From: Yoonia sp.
Lineage (GTDB): Bacteria; Pseudomonadota; Alphaproteobacteria; Rhodobacterales; Rhodobacteraceae
Length of the DNA: 64,000 bases
Direction of reading: 5' to 3'
Assembly (NCBI RefSeq): GCF_014859355.1
Contig: NZ_JACUUJ010000001.1
Coordinates: 165,485 to 229,484 of the forward strand
The notes under the pieces were generated by a model. It worked only from the letters and a program-made list of their open reading frames with translations, did no database searches and was not told where the DNA came from. Positions 16,101 through 25,298 of this stretch are shown here, in pieces; position 1 is the stretch's first letter; each line of letters starts with the position of its first letter. Made by a program: the position numbers and the translations under genes.

Positions 16101-17591
16101 TTAATGGCTCATCAGCTTGTCCATCGCGCCAGGCTTGTCATGGATGGCAAGCTTGTCAACGATGGTTTCCGATGCTTTGTTCAGGCCGATGATTTCCACC
16201 TCTGCACCCTCACGCCGGAACTTGAGCACAGCCATGTCCAGTGCCGCAACCGAAGAAATATCCCAGATGTGCGCACGGGTAACGTCGATGGTGACTTTTT
16301 CGGGGGCTTCCTTGAAATCGAAGGCTTTCATGAAATCCTCGGATGACGCAAAGAACAATTGGCCTTCGATGTAATAGATCCGGTGACTGCCCGAGGCGGT
16401 GATTTCCGTCCGCACCCGGAAAAGTTGTGAGATTTTCCAAGCAAAGAACAGGCCGGACAACAACACGCCAACCATCACGCCGATGGCAAGGTTGTGGGTG
16501 TAGACCACGAAAAACACCGTTGCCACCATCACGATAGAGGAAGATGTGGGATGGTCGCGCAAATTTTTGATCGACGACCACGAAAATGTCCCGATCGCCA
16601 CCATGATCATGATCGCCACCAAGGCGGCCATCGGCACCATCGCCACGATATCGCCGATCACAACGACCATGATCAACAGGTAAACGCCGGCGGCTAAGCT
16701 GGACAACCGTCCGCGCCCGCCGGATTTCACGTTGATGATGGACTGGCCGATCATCGCGCAGCCCGCCATGCCGCCAATGAAACCGGTGGCAGTGTTCGAA
16801 ATACCTTGACCAATGCATTCCTGATTGCGGTTCGATGTCGTGTCAGTCAGATCATCCACGATGGTCTGGGTCATCAGACTTTCCAACAGGCCCACAACCG
16901 CGACGGCCATTGCATAGGGAAAGATGATCGACAGGGTTTCGAAATTCAAAGGGATGTCGGGGATCAGGAAAATCGGCAATGTATCGGGTAAATCGCCCAT
17001 ATCGCCCACCGTGCGCACATCCCAGCCCATGACAAATGTCAGAACCGTCAGCACGACAATCGTCACCAGCGGTGACGGAATTGCCTTGGTCAGCAGCGGG
17101 AACAGATAAATGATCGCCAGACCGCCAGCGACAAGGAAATAGGTCAGCACAGGCACCGCATTTGGGTCAAGTTCGGGCAATTGCGCCATGAAAATCAGGA
17201 TCGCCAGCGCGTTGACAAAGCCTGTCATGACCGATTTTGACACGAACCGCATGACAAAACCCAGTTTGAACACCCCGGCAGCGATCTGCAACAGGCCCGC
17301 CAGAATGGTGGTCGCCAACAGATATTGCAACCCGTGATCCTTGACCAAGGTAATCATCAGAACGGCTGTCGCGGCGGTCGCCGCGGAAATCATGCCGGGG
17401 CGCCCCCCGGTGATGGCGATAATGACCGAGATCGCGAAAGAAGCGTAAAGCCCCACCTTTGGATCGACCCCCGCGATAATGGAAAAGGCAATCGCTTCGG
17501 GAATCAGCGCAAGTGCCACGACGATGCCGGCAAGCAGATCACCGCGGATATTGTCCGTCCACTGACGGCGATATTGAGAGAGAGAGATCAT
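16101..17591 (-). CDS. SulP family anion transporter with STAS domain
   Basis: From the ATG at 17591 ([11 protein letters not shown]) the protein has 496 residues; an ATG at 17609 or 17618 would add six or nine. It has about 11-12 membrane segments in the sulfate-permease domain (ADLL-type start [39 protein letters not shown] in the middle) and a cytoplasmic STAS domain from about residue 390 ([16 protein letters not shown]). SulP proteins carry sulfate, bicarbonate or dicarboxylates; the sequence alone does not tell which. The usp gene downstream suggests an operon. Confidence 0.88.
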   Translation of the reverse strand: MISLSQYRRQWTDNIRGDLLAGIVVALALIPEAIAFSIIAGVDPKVGLYASFAISVIIAITGGRPGMISAATAATAVLMITLVKDHGLQYLLATTILAGLLQIAAGVFKLGFVMRFVSKSVMTGFVNALAILIFMAQLPELDPNAVPVLTYFLVAGGLAIIYLFPLLTKAIPSPLVTIVVLTVLTFVMGWDVRTVGDMGDLPDTLPIFLIPDIPLNFETLSIIFPYAMAVAVVGLLESLMTQTIVDDLTDTTSNRNQECIGQGISNTATGFIGGMAGCAMIGQSIINVKSGGRGRLSSLAAGVYLLIMVVVIGDIVAMVPMAALVAIMIMVAIGTFSWSSIKNLRDHPTSSSIVMVATVFFVVYTHNLAIGVMVGVLLSGLFFAWKISQLFRVRTEITASGSHRIYYIEGQLFFASSEDFMKAFDFKEAPEKVTIDVTRAHIWDISSVAALDMAVLKFRREGAEVEIIGLNKASETIVDKLAIHDKPGAMDKLMSH

Positions 17592-17618
17592 AAACAGTTC
17601 TGTATCCATAGGCCGCAA

Positions 17619-17919
17619 GCAATGACCTGCGGTCTTTTTTCATTTCGTATCGGATTAATCCGGCGGGTAGGCGGCCGGAAGAGCCAGCCAGGGGGCAGCC
17701 CCCGACTCCTGTGCGATGAGGCGCGGCATAACCGCACGCGCCCGGAAAGCCAAGACACCGTTCCTGCATCTGCTCCAATTATTCAAAAACAATGTTCTGG
17801 ATGCGATGACATGTGTAAATTTGCCCATAAATCGGGCTAAATGCGACTGTCTTGAATATTTTGGCACTTGATGACAGCGCCTTTGCTGCGGTTTGGCTGT
17901 GCGGCCATGCCATTGGATA
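17619..17919. other. Gene-free stretch between sulP and gabD
   Basis: About 300 bases without a convincing gene. It holds a 12-base perfect palindrome (see 17651-17662), a GC-rich inverted repeat (GGGGGC / GCCCCC near 17691-17703) like those in other gaps, and an AT-richer part at 17770-17880. No RNA gene or riboswitch was recognised. Confidence 0.5.
17651..17662. promoter_or_regulatory. 12-base perfect palindrome upstream of sulP
   Basis: CGGATTAATCCG is fully symmetrical and lies 60 bases before the sulP start. It could be an operator for the sulP-usp operon. No regulator gene is nearby. Confidence 0.35.
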
Positions 17920-17955
17920 GGGTGCCGGGATATTTGATCATCCCGGCACCCTTTT
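17920..17955. terminator. Strong hairpin downstream of gabD
   Basis: GGGTGCCGGGAT and ATCCCGGCACCC form a perfect 12-pair stem with an eight-base loop, starting 10 bases after the gabD stop codon. The T-run (CTTTTG) is on the plus-strand side, while gabD is read on the minus strand, where the A-run precedes the stem. It is probably still the gabD terminator or a 3'-end stabiliser. Confidence 0.7.
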
Positions 17956-17960
17956 GACTG

Positions 17961-19439
17961 TTAGATGGATGTGCAGATGTATTTCATCTCGGTGTAGTCA
18001 TCGATCCCGTGGGATGATCCTTCGCGGCCTAGGCCTGATTGTTTGACCCCGCCAAAAGGCGCGACTTCGGTCGAGATGATGCCGGTATTCACGCCGACGA
18101 TCCCATATTCCAAAGCTTCGGACACTTTGATCACGCGGCTGATATCCTTGGCATAGAAATAGGACGCAAGGCCAAAGATCGTATCATTCGCCTGATAGAT
18201 CACGTCGTCTTCGTCTTCGAACATGAACAAGGGCGCGAAGGGGCCGAATGTTTCATCGGTGCTGACCAGCATATCCTTGGTCGCATTGGTCACGATCGTC
18301 GGTTCAAAAAATTGCCCGCCCAGATCGTGCGGCTTGCCGCCGGTCAGAACACTGCCGCCTTTGTCCAGTGCATCGTCCAGGTGTTCTTGCACCTTTTTCA
18401 CTGCCGCAGGTTCGATCAGCGGGCCAAGTGTGGTGCCATCGGACAGCCCGTCACCGACGCGCAGATTTTCAACGGCAACCTTCAGCTTGGCGGCAAATTC
18501 ATCGTAAACGCCCTTTTGCACGTAAATCCGGTTGGCGCAGACGCAGGTCTGGCCGTTGTTGCGGAATTTGCAGGCAATCGCGCCTTCGACGGCGGCATCC
18601 AGATCGGCATCATCGAACACGATGAACGGCGCATTACCGCCCAGCTCCATGCTGCACTTCATGACCTGATCGGCGGCCTGTTTCAGCAGGATGCGCCCGA
18701 CTTCGGTGGACCCCGTAAAGGTCAGTTTGCGCACGATGGGGTTTTCGCAAAATTCCTTGCCGACTTCGGAAGAAGAGGTCGATGTCACGACAGAAAACAG
18801 CCCCTTCGGCACGCCCGCCTCTTCGGCCAGTTTCGCCATGGCCAGCGCCGACAGCGGTGTCAGCGACGCGGGCCGGATCACAAAGGCACAGCCGGCCGCC
18901 AGCGCAGGGGCGACCTTGCGGGCGATCATCGCATTGGGAAAATTCCATGGCGTGATGCCTGCGGCCACGCCGATGGGCTGGCGGATCACGGTGATCCGCT
19001 TGTCGGCCATATGGCCGGGGATGGTTTCGCCGTAGATGCGTTTGGCCTCTTCGCCGAACCATTCGATAAAACTGGCACCATAGGCGACTTCACCGCGCGC
19101 TTCGGCCAGTGGTTTGCCCTGTTCGGCTGTCATGATGATGGCCAGATCTTCCTGATTTTCCATCATCAGATCATACCATTTGCGCAGCACGCGGGCGCGA
19201 TCCTTGGCGGCCAGTGCGGCCCATGGTTTCTGTGCCTTTTGTGCGGTTTCGATGGCGCCTGCCACTTCTGCGCGCGACAGATCGGGGACGCGCGCGATCA
19301 CGTCGCCGCGCGCAGGGTTTGTCACGTTGAATGTCTTGCCACTAGCGGCCTGCACCCAGTCGCCCGAGACAAACGCCGCCTCGCAGACCAGATCGGGGCG
19401 GGACAGCAGCGATTTGAGGTTGGTGGTTTCGTCAAGCAT
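17961..19439 (-). CDS. gabD: NAD(P)-dependent succinate-semialdehyde dehydrogenase-type enzyme
   Basis: From the ATG at 19439 (GGAGG nearby) the protein has 492 residues and the aldehyde dehydrogenase fold. The general base E266 (MELGGNAP) and nucleophile C299 (NNGQTCVCANR) are present, and PWNFPNAM and FTGSTEVGR are as in GabD. It should oxidise succinate semialdehyde to succinate in 4-aminobutyrate breakdown. The cofactor-site motif usually written K-P-A/S reads FVIRPAS, with Arg at 189 where most relatives have Lys; this may affect NAD versus NADP use. No gabT is adjacent. The gene is divergent from an alpha/beta hydrolase gene. Confidence 0.85.
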   Translation of the reverse strand: MLDETTNLKSLLSRPDLVCEAAFVSGDWVQAASGKTFNVTNPARGDVIARVPDLSRAEVAGAIETAQKAQKPWAALAAKDRARVLRKWYDLMMENQEDLAIIMTAEQGKPLAEARGEVAYGASFIEWFGEEAKRIYGETIPGHMADKRITVIRQPIGVAAGITPWNFPNAMIARKVAPALAAGCAFVIRPASLTPLSALAMAKLAEEAGVPKGLFSVVTSTSSSEVGKEFCENPIVRKLTFTGSTEVGRILLKQAADQVMKCSMELGGNAPFIVFDDADLDAAVEGAIACKFRNNGQTCVCANRIYVQKGVYDEFAAKLKVAVENLRVGDGLSDGTTLGPLIEPAAVKKVQEHLDDALDKGGSVLTGGKPHDLGGQFFEPTIVTNATKDMLVSTDETFGPFAPLFMFEDEDDVIYQANDTIFGLASYFYAKDISRVIKVSEALEYGIVGVNTGIISTEVAPFGGVKQSGLGREGSSHGIDDYTEMKYICTSI

Positions 19440-19504
19440 GTTAGCCTCCGTTTTGATTGGATGCTTTGTGGACCCATTGGGGTGCTGGCGTAAAGGGGAA
19501 GACG

Positions 19505-20272
19505 ATGGAATTGGATGATGCCTATGCCAACGCGGCCTATATTCCGGGAGGCGATGCCTATCCTGACAAATGGGCGGGGCTGGCAGCCGCATTTCGTGCC
19601 CAAGCCGCTTGCGAACTGGATTTGCCATATGGGGAATCGCCGCGGCAGCGGTTTGACCTGTTTCACCCGCCACGGCTGGCCAAAGGTGTCGTGATCTTTG
19701 TGCACGGCGGCTATTGGCTGCGGTTCGATAAATCGTTCTGGTCGCATCTGGCGGCGGGTCCGCTGGCGCAGGGCTGGGCGGTGGCGATGCCGTCTTATGA
19801 CCTGTGCCCGGATGTGCGGATCACGCAGATCGGGGAACAGGTTGCCGATGCGATCGGCGTGATCGCTGATAGGGTGCCTGGCCTGATACGTCTGGTCGGG
19901 CATTCGGCCGGCGGCCAGTTGGTGGCGCGGGTGGTGGTCCGCCGCACCCGCTGGCGGGACCGCGTGGCGCGGGTTGTGCCAATTTCGCCGGTGGCCGATC
20001 TGGCGCCTTTGATGCAGACAACCATGAATATGGACCTGCGGGTTGACCCGGCGGAGGCTGTATCCGAAAGCCCTGTTCATTTGCCTGCCCCCGATCTGCC
20101 CGTCACGGTCTGGGTGGGCGGTGCTGAACGCCCGGCATTTCTGGAACAGGCCGCAGCCCTGTCCCGGTTATGGGGCTGCGCCTGCATCGTGTCACCTGAC
20201 CAACATCATTTCAATGTTGTCGAAGATTTGGCAGATCCCGAAAGCGCCCTGACCCGCGCCATTCTGGTCTGA
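19505..20272 (+). CDS. Alpha/beta hydrolase, arylformamidase-like
   Basis: The protein has 255 residues from the ATG at 19505. VIFVHGGYW near residue 63 is the oxyanion-hole HGGxW motif found in kynurenine formamidase (KynB-like) hydrolases, and GHSAGGQL near 138 holds the nucleophilic serine. The final histidine is probably in SPDQHHFNVVEDL. It is cytoplasmic with no signal peptide. Kynurenine pathway genes are not nearby, so the substrate remains open: an arylformamidase or another esterase of the same family. Confidence 0.75.
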   Translation: MELDDAYANAAYIPGGDAYPDKWAGLAAAFRAQAACELDLPYGESPRQRFDLFHPPRLAKGVVIFVHGGYWLRFDKSFWSHLAAGPLAQGWAVAMPSYDLCPDVRITQIGEQVADAIGVIADRVPGLIRLVGHSAGGQLVARVVVRRTRWRDRVARVVPISPVADLAPLMQTTMNMDLRVDPAEAVSESPVHLPAPDLPVTVWVGGAERPAFLEQAAALSRLWGCACIVSPDQHHFNVVEDLADPESALTRAILV

Positions 20273-20401
20273 CCGAGGGCAAAGGGTATTAACGCCTTTA
20301 CCATCAAAACCGTATAGACAGGGCGGGGGTCGGAAATTATCTTGGCAAAAATTTGAACTATGGTAAGGCATTTTACGACAATAAAAATGATTGGTTGAAA
20401 T

Positions 20402-20704
20402 ATGATGAGATCAGTTTTGGTCGGGCTTTCGATTGTTGCGCTGGCAGGTTGTGAGGTAGTGCCGGGGCAAAAAAGTATCGTTGATCGCGGCTTTGATTCC
20501 GCACTGTTGGAAGACGGGCGTGCCAACATCTGGATTGACCCGGATGGCTGTCAGCACTGGTGGATTGATGACGGTGTGGAAGGGTATATGTCCCCACGCC
20601 TGAACCGTGACGGAACGCCGCGCTGTCAAGATGAACGGAACGCTGTGACATTGAAGGATGGCACGGTCGTTATTGCCGATCCAGAGCCGACAAACCCCGT
20701 CTGA
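20402..20704 (+). CDS. Small hypothetical lipoprotein
   Basis: This 100-residue protein starts with a short signal peptide ending in the lipobox LAGC, with the acylated cysteine at residue 17. The mature part (IWIDPDGCQHWWIDDGVEGYMSPRL) is rich in Trp and Asp and has two further cysteines that could pair. Similar small lipoproteins occur in related marine bacteria as far as I recall, without function. It stands alone between two unrelated genes; a T-rich to A-rich gap precedes it. Confidence 0.7.
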   Translation: MMRSVLVGLSIVALAGCEVVPGQKSIVDRGFDSALLEDGRANIWIDPDGCQHWWIDDGVEGYMSPRLNRDGTPRCQDERNAVTLKDGTVVIADPEPTNPV

Positions 20705-20800
20705 CCCAAGGCGTGCGACCAGCGGCAGGTGCCCGGTGATCAGATGGCCCTACCCCGGTTGGGTGGGGCCATGCTGCATTGGACCTACAGACAGCCCATC

Positions 20801-21430
20801 TCAACGCATCGGTGTCAGCAGGGCATCGCGTAAGCTGCAGTCGCGAATCACGTCTGCGCCGCAGGTCCGAAACACCAAATCACGGGTCAGGCAAATCCGC
20901 GCTTCCTGAATATAGCCTTGTTTGCAGGTGATCGTGATCTGGTCTGCGGTCAGACCGGGGTTGTCGCGCAAGAATGCGTCTTCGATCACGGATGCCGGCA
21001 AGGTGATATCGCGGGTGATCCGGCGCAGCACGGCTGGACGGTTGATCTTGTTGAAGGCGGCACGCGCCTGCGCGAAATAGCGCGCGGCAGGCAAACCTGT
21101 GCAAGACCCATGTTTGCGCCATTGATACCACGCCAGCCCTGAGGTGCCCATGATTTCGGCCATCGCGGCAGTTTCGGCCTGGCTGGGTGGGCGCTGGCTG
21201 GTTTGGCAATGAGAAGGATAGCCCGTAGCGTATTGCGGCCATAACCCGTGCAAGACCCAATCGAAATCTGCCGCCGCGTCGCATTGCGGGGAATTGCGTG
21301 CATCGCCTTCCAGCGCGCACCAATTCGCTGACCACGACAAGGACAAGATATAATAATCAAACGCGTCAGCGCGATCATCGGCTCGGACAGGGCTGGCAAA
21401 CAGGCAAAGAACGGCAAAAAGGCGGCGCAT
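20801..21430 (-). CDS. Ribonuclease T2 family protein
   Basis: This 209-residue secreted enzyme has a signal peptide (FAVLCLFASPVRA) and both active-site motifs of RNase T2: HGLWPQ with H61 and WRKHGSC with H107. Four or more cysteines (C38, C50, C75, C110) suggest disulphide bonds. It would cleave RNA to 2',3'-cyclic nucleotides outside the cytoplasm. The cyclic phosphodiesterase gene cpdB at 26616 could use its products, though the two are not linked in an operon. It is divergent from trcR. Confidence 0.9.
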   Translation of the reverse strand: MRRLFAVLCLFASPVRADDRADAFDYYILSLSWSANWCALEGDARNSPQCDAAADFDWVLHGLWPQYATGYPSHCQTSQRPPSQAETAAMAEIMGTSGLAWYQWRKHGSCTGLPAARYFAQARAAFNKINRPAVLRRITRDITLPASVIEDAFLRDNPGLTADQITITCKQGYIQEARICLTRDLVFRTCGADVIRDCSLRDALLTPMR

Positions 21431-21558
21431 TTTGATCTTTCATCTTGTCATTTGGCGCATTATATACTTTGCAAGTTCCCCGACAATGCGAACCCGGCCC
21501 ACAGTGGTCTGCCCCTGAAGGGCGCGGGAAAGGCTTGTCCGTTGAAATGGAGACAACG

Positions 21559-22320
21559 ATGTCTGAGAAACCGATTATGGCCAAGGCGACCGCCGTCTGG
21601 CTTTGCGATAATACAACGCTGACGTTCAAGCAGATTGCCGATTTTTGCGGTTTTCACGAGCTTGAGGTGCAAGGCATTGCCGATGGCGATGTTGCCGTCG
21701 GGGTCAAGGGTTTTGACCCGATCGCCAATAATCAGCTGACCCAAGAAGAGCTGGACAAGGGCATTGACGATCCGTCTTACAAGCTGAAACTCAAGTATAA
21801 CGCTGCAGCCCAAGGCGAGGAAAAACGCCGCGGCCCGCGCTATACCCCCTTGTCAAAACGTCAGGACCGCCCGGCGTCGATCTATTGGCTCGTGAAATTC
21901 CATCCCGAACTCAACGATGGCCAGATCAGCAAATTGGTCGGCACAACCAAGCCGACAATCCAGGCCATCCGTGAACGGACCCATTGGAACATCAACAACC
22001 TTGATCCGATCGACCCTGTCGCCCTGGGCTTGTGCAAACAGTCGGAGCTGGACGCCGCCGTGCAGAAAGCCAACGCCAAAAAGGCCCGTGAAGGTGGGGC
22101 GATGTCCGACGATGAGCGGCGCAAACTGGTCGGCACAGAACAATCGCTTGGTATGGCGCCAGAACCGAGAATGCCCAGTTCGATGGAAGGGCTGGAAACA
22201 TTCAGCCTGTCCGATCCGCGTGCCGATCACGAAGAGGAAGAAGACAAGCGCGACGTGTCCGACGCCAACAGCTTTTTTAATCTGCCGGATGATGACGACG
22301 AAGACGACGACGATCGTTAA
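21559..22320 (+). CDS. trcR: Cell cycle transcriptional regulator TrcR (DUF1013)
   Basis: From the ATG at 21559 (GGAG upstream) the protein has 253 residues. It has the DUF1013 layout: AVWLCDNTTLTFKQIADFCG near the start, GVKGFDPIANNQLTQEEL, and a central helix-turn-helix-like part (WLVKFHPELNDGQISKLVGTTKPTIQAIRERTHWN). The C-terminus is strongly acidic and ends in a run of aspartates. DUF1013 proteins are conserved in alphaproteobacteria, where TrcR was linked to cell-cycle gene control. A 128-base gap separates it from the divergent RNase T2 gene. Confidence 0.9.
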   Translation: MSEKPIMAKATAVWLCDNTTLTFKQIADFCGFHELEVQGIADGDVAVGVKGFDPIANNQLTQEELDKGIDDPSYKLKLKYNAAAQGEEKRRGPRYTPLSKRQDRPASIYWLVKFHPELNDGQISKLVGTTKPTIQAIRERTHWNINNLDPIDPVALGLCKQSELDAAVQKANAKKAREGGAMSDDERRKLVGTEQSLGMAPEPRMPSSMEGLETFSLSDPRADHEEEEDKRDVSDANSFFNLPDDDDEDDDDR

Positions 22321-22337
22321 GCGTCAAACCTGGATCC

Positions 22338-22370
22338 GAAAAAGCGTCACTTTGCGGTGGCGCTTTTTTC
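22338..22370 (+). terminator. Intrinsic terminator of trcR
   Basis: GAAAAAGCGTCAC pairs with GTGGCGCTTTTTTC around a six-base loop (one wobble pair), 18 bases after the trcR stop, with a six-T run. It also reads as a terminator on the other strand for recR. Confidence 0.85.
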
Positions 22371-22391
22371 ATTTCTGGCGACTGGCCAGTG

Positions 22392-22985
22392 TCAAAGCGC
22401 CTTGCGTGCATTGAGAGCTGCCGTGATTGTGCCGTCATCCAGATAATCCAGTTCACCCCCGACAGGCACACCTTGTGCCAATGATGTGACCGTAACACCC
22501 GGCAGTTGGTCGGCGATATAATGTGCCGTTGTCTGACCGTCGATCGTGGCACCAAGGGCAAGGATGACTTCATTGATGCGCTCATCGGTGATCCGCGCAA
22601 TCAGCTTCGGGATGCGCAGTTCATCGGGGCCGATGGCATCTAGCGCGGACAGCGTGCCGCCAAGCACGTGATAACGCCCTTTGAAAACGCCGCTGCGTTC
22701 CATCGCCCACAGGTCGGCCACGTCTTCGACCACGCAAATTTGCCCGATGGCCCGCCTGTCAGACTGGCAGATGTGACAGGTATCGGCCGTGGCGATGTTG
22801 CCGCAAGTCAGACATTCGCGCACGGTCGTTCCCACCAGATGCAATGCATCCGCCAAGGGCAGCAAGACCTGCGACCGTTTCTTGATCAGGTGCAGGACCG
22901 CACGCCGCGCCGAGCGCGGCCCAAGACCGGGCAGCTTGGCCATGAGCGCAATCAGGTTTTCAAGGTCTTCGGTGCCGTTTGACAT
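22392..22985 (-). CDS. recR: Recombination protein RecR
   Basis: This 197-residue protein is the usual RecR length. It has the N-terminal helix-hairpin-helix ([19 protein letters not shown]), the four-cysteine zinc finger [16 protein letters not shown] near residue 57, and a Toprim domain ([16 protein letters not shown]). It works with RecF and RecO to load RecA at single-strand gaps. It lies at the end of the conserved dnaX-ybaB-recR order on the minus strand, with an 83-base gap to ybaB containing a palindromic element. Confidence 0.95.
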   Translation of the reverse strand: MSNGTEDLENLIALMAKLPGLGPRSARRAVLHLIKKRSQVLLPLADALHLVGTTVRECLTCGNIATADTCHICQSDRRAIGQICVVEDVADLWAMERSGVFKGRYHVLGGTLSALDAIGPDELRIPKLIARITDERINEVILALGATIDGQTTAHYIADQLPGVTVTSLAQGVPVGGELDYLDDGTITAALNARKAL

Positions 22986-23007
22986 GCGGTTCTGCTATGG
23001 GCGGGGG

Positions 23008-23065
23008 ACCAAATTTCGCGAAATTTGGTGCCTCCGGTAGGGATATTTATGCGCGGAAGACGCAT
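23008..23065 (+). repeat. Intergenic palindromic element, copy B
   Basis: It starts with a perfect 22-base palindrome (23008-23029; half-site ACCAAATTTCG), followed by GCCTCCGGTAGGGATATTTA and a GCGCGGAAGACGC tail. It is the same arrangement as copy A at 4659-4711, on the opposite strand. It fills the gap between ybaB and recR and is antisense to both. Confidence 0.65.
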
Positions 23066-23068
23066 GGT

Positions 23069-23413
23069 TCAGAAGGGCAGTTTCATCCCCGGTGGCAGGC
23101 CCAACCCTTCGGCCAGTTTGGCCATTTCCTGCTGCGCGCGGTCGGTCGCCTTGCTTTGGGCATCCTTGATTGCGGCAAGGATCAGATCTTCAACGACTTC
23201 CTTGTCGTCACTGGAAAAGATCGAGGGGTCGATGTCCAGTGCCTTGAGCTCGCCCTTGGCGGTGGCGGTGGCCTTGACCAAACCCGCGCCGCCGACGCCT
23301 TCGACAGTGATGTGTTCCAGATCGTCTTGTATCTGGGCCATTTTGCCCTGCATCTCTTGCGCTTGTTTCATCATCTTGGCCATATCGCCAAGCCCGCCTA
23401 GTCCTTTGAGCAT
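23069..23413 (-). CDS. ybaB: YbaB/EbfC nucleoid-associated protein
   Basis: This 114-residue protein matches the family in size and in MMKQAQEMQGKMAQIQDDLEHITVEGVGGAGLVKATATAKGEL (given as the start of the helical and strand regions). It is a small homodimeric DNA-binding protein. It lies between dnaX and recR, the usual place in most bacteria, and is probably co-transcribed with them. The start at 23413 has GGAGAG upstream. Confidence 0.95.
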   Translation of the reverse strand: MLKGLGGLGDMAKMMKQAQEMQGKMAQIQDDLEHITVEGVGGAGLVKATATAKGELKALDIDPSIFSSDDKEVVEDLILAAIKDAQSKATDRAQQEMAKLAEGLGLPPGMKLPF

Positions 23414-23480
23414 CGCATCTCTCCTGTCGGTATGTTCAATTTTTCAGATATGGCCTGCGCCGGTCCGGGGCAAGGGCAGC

Positions 23481-25220
23481 TCAGTCAGACTCAAACGGAT
23501 CCCATTCGTCTTCAACCTCGGGCAGTGCATCCTGTAGCGCGTCTTGTGTCTTGTCGGCCTCGGTCCTTATCTCGGTGATATGTGCCTTCGGAAAGGCGGC
23601 GATCACGGCTTGGACCAGCGGGTGCTGTTCGGCTTGCTTGCGCAGGGCGATTGCAGCAGCATCACGGGTTTCGGCGATGGTGGGGGCACCACCTTCGGCC
23701 ACGCTGATGACCCAGCGGTTGCCGGTCCATGCCTGCAGTCGCGATTGCAAGCGCCCGATCAGATCAGCGGAGGCGTCGGCTGTCGGGTTTACGGCAATGC
23801 GGCCGGGTTGGTAGCTGACCAAACGCAGCCCGGTTTCAACCTCGACCAGCAACTTCACGTCACGGTGCGCGCGGATCAGCTCCAGCACGTCCGCGAATCT
23901 TGCATAATGTTCCAGCGCATCGGTCGCCAGCGCTGTTGCCGTTTGTGCGCCAGATCCTGTTGAGCCGCGTTGCCTTGGCGCGGTTGCCGTGGCCGTTGGT
24001 GCCGCCGTCGCGCCGCCAGCAGGTGCGGGACGCCCTCCTGATGGGCTGGCTGGGGGCGGTGTGGCATCCTGCAATTTGCGCACCAGTTCGTCTGGTGCGG
24101 GCAGATCGGCCACATGGGTCAGCCGGATCACCGCCATTTCCGCGGCCATCATTGCGTTGGGGGCCATTGCGACCTCTTCCAGCGCCTTCAGCAGCATTTG
24201 CCACATGCGCGACAACACCCGCATCGGCAGGGCATCGGCCATGGCCTGCCCGCGGATGCGTTCATCAGGGCCGATGGTGGGGTCTTCGGCGGCCTCGGGT
24301 GTGATCTTGATGACACTCACCCAGTGGCACACCTCGGCCAGGTCGCGCAGCACCGCCATCGGGTCTGCCCCGTCGGCGTATTGGGCAGACAGTTCGCTTA
24401 GGGCCGCTGCCGCCTCGCCGCGCAGGATCATGTCGAACAAGTCCAGCACGCGGCCCCGGTCGGCCAGCCCCAGCATCGCGCGGACCTGATCGGCGGTGGT
24501 TTCGCCGGCGCCATGGGAAATCGCCTGATCCAGCAGTGATGTGGCATCGCGCGCCGATCCTTCGGCGGCGCGGGTGATCAGCGCCAGCGCGTCGTCGCTG
24601 ATTTCAGCGTTTTCACCGTTGGCGATCTTGCGCAGCAGGGCGATCATCACCTCGGGTTCGATGCGGCGCAGATCAAACCGCTGGCAGCGCGACAGCACAG
24701 TGACGGGCACCTTGCGGATTTCGGTGGTGGCAAAGATGAATTTCACATGCGCGGGTGGTTCTTCCAGCGTTTTCAACAGCGCGTTGAACGCGCCTGTTGA
24801 CAGCATGTGCACCTCGTCGATGATATAGACCTTGTAGCGCGCGGAGGCCGCGCGGTAATGCACGGAATCAATGATTTCACGGATATTGGCGACCCCGGTG
24901 TTGGATGCCGCATCCATTTCCATCACATCGACGTGCCGTCCTTCCATGATGGCACGGCAGGGTTCGCATTGCCCGCAGGGGTCTGTCGTCGGGCCGCCCG
25001 CGCCGTCGGGACCGACACAGTTCAAACCTTTCGCGATGATCCGGGCGGTCGTCGTTTTGCCGGTGCCCCGGATGCCTGTCATGATGAACGCCTGCGCGAT
25101 CCGGTCTGCGGCAAAGGCATTTTTCAAGGTGCGCACCATGGCGTCCTGCCCCACCAGATCGGCAAAGGTTTCGGGCCGGTATTTCCGGGCGAGCACTTGA
25201 TAGGCGGATTGGTCGGTCAT
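23481..25220 (-). CDS. dnaX: DNA polymerase III subunit tau/gamma
   Basis: From the ATG at 25220 (MTDQSAYQVLARKYRP) the protein has 579 residues. Walker A GIRGTGKTTT is at 49-58, followed by the zinc-binding cysteines LNC...PCGQCEPC, DEVHMLS and the sensor motif ATTEIRKVPVTVLSRCQRFDLRR region. The C-terminal third (from about 390) is Pro/Ala/Thr-rich and leads into the tau-specific domain that contacts the polymerase. It is the clamp-loader ATPase. The 18 in-frame codons before 25220 do not match the family. I saw no obvious A-AAA-AAG slippery site for making gamma. Confidence 0.95.
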   Translation of the reverse strand: MTDQSAYQVLARKYRPETFADLVGQDAMVRTLKNAFAADRIAQAFIMTGIRGTGKTTTARIIAKGLNCVGPDGAGGPTTDPCGQCEPCRAIMEGRHVDVMEMDAASNTGVANIREIIDSVHYRAASARYKVYIIDEVHMLSTGAFNALLKTLEEPPAHVKFIFATTEIRKVPVTVLSRCQRFDLRRIEPEVMIALLRKIANGENAEISDDALALITRAAEGSARDATSLLDQAISHGAGETTADQVRAMLGLADRGRVLDLFDMILRGEAAAALSELSAQYADGADPMAVLRDLAEVCHWVSVIKITPEAAEDPTIGPDERIRGQAMADALPMRVLSRMWQMLLKALEEVAMAPNAMMAAEMAVIRLTHVADLPAPDELVRKLQDATPPPASPSGGRPAPAGGATAAPTATATAPRQRGSTGSGAQTATALATDALEHYARFADVLELIRAHRDVKLLVEVETGLRLVSYQPGRIAVNPTADASADLIGRLQSRLQAWTGNRWVISVAEGGAPTIAETRDAAAIALRKQAEQHPLVQAVIAAFPKAHITEIRTEADKTQDALQDALPEVEDEWDPFESD

Positions 25221-25298
25221 GGTGTCCTGATGCTGGATTCGTCTGCCTGTAAACCCTACGCAGACCGCGGGCATTGGTCCACAGCGTTCGGGCGGTTG

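Noticed and set aside
18039..19493. Long open frame (484 codons) on the plus strand opposite gabD
   Set aside because: It is the antisense of a clear aldehyde dehydrogenase gene, is rich in His, Arg and Gly as expected from reversed GC-rich codons, and resembles no family.
23481..25220. Programmed frameshift making DnaX gamma
   Set aside because: No A-AAA-AAG-like slippery run followed by a stop in the -1 frame was found in the linker region.
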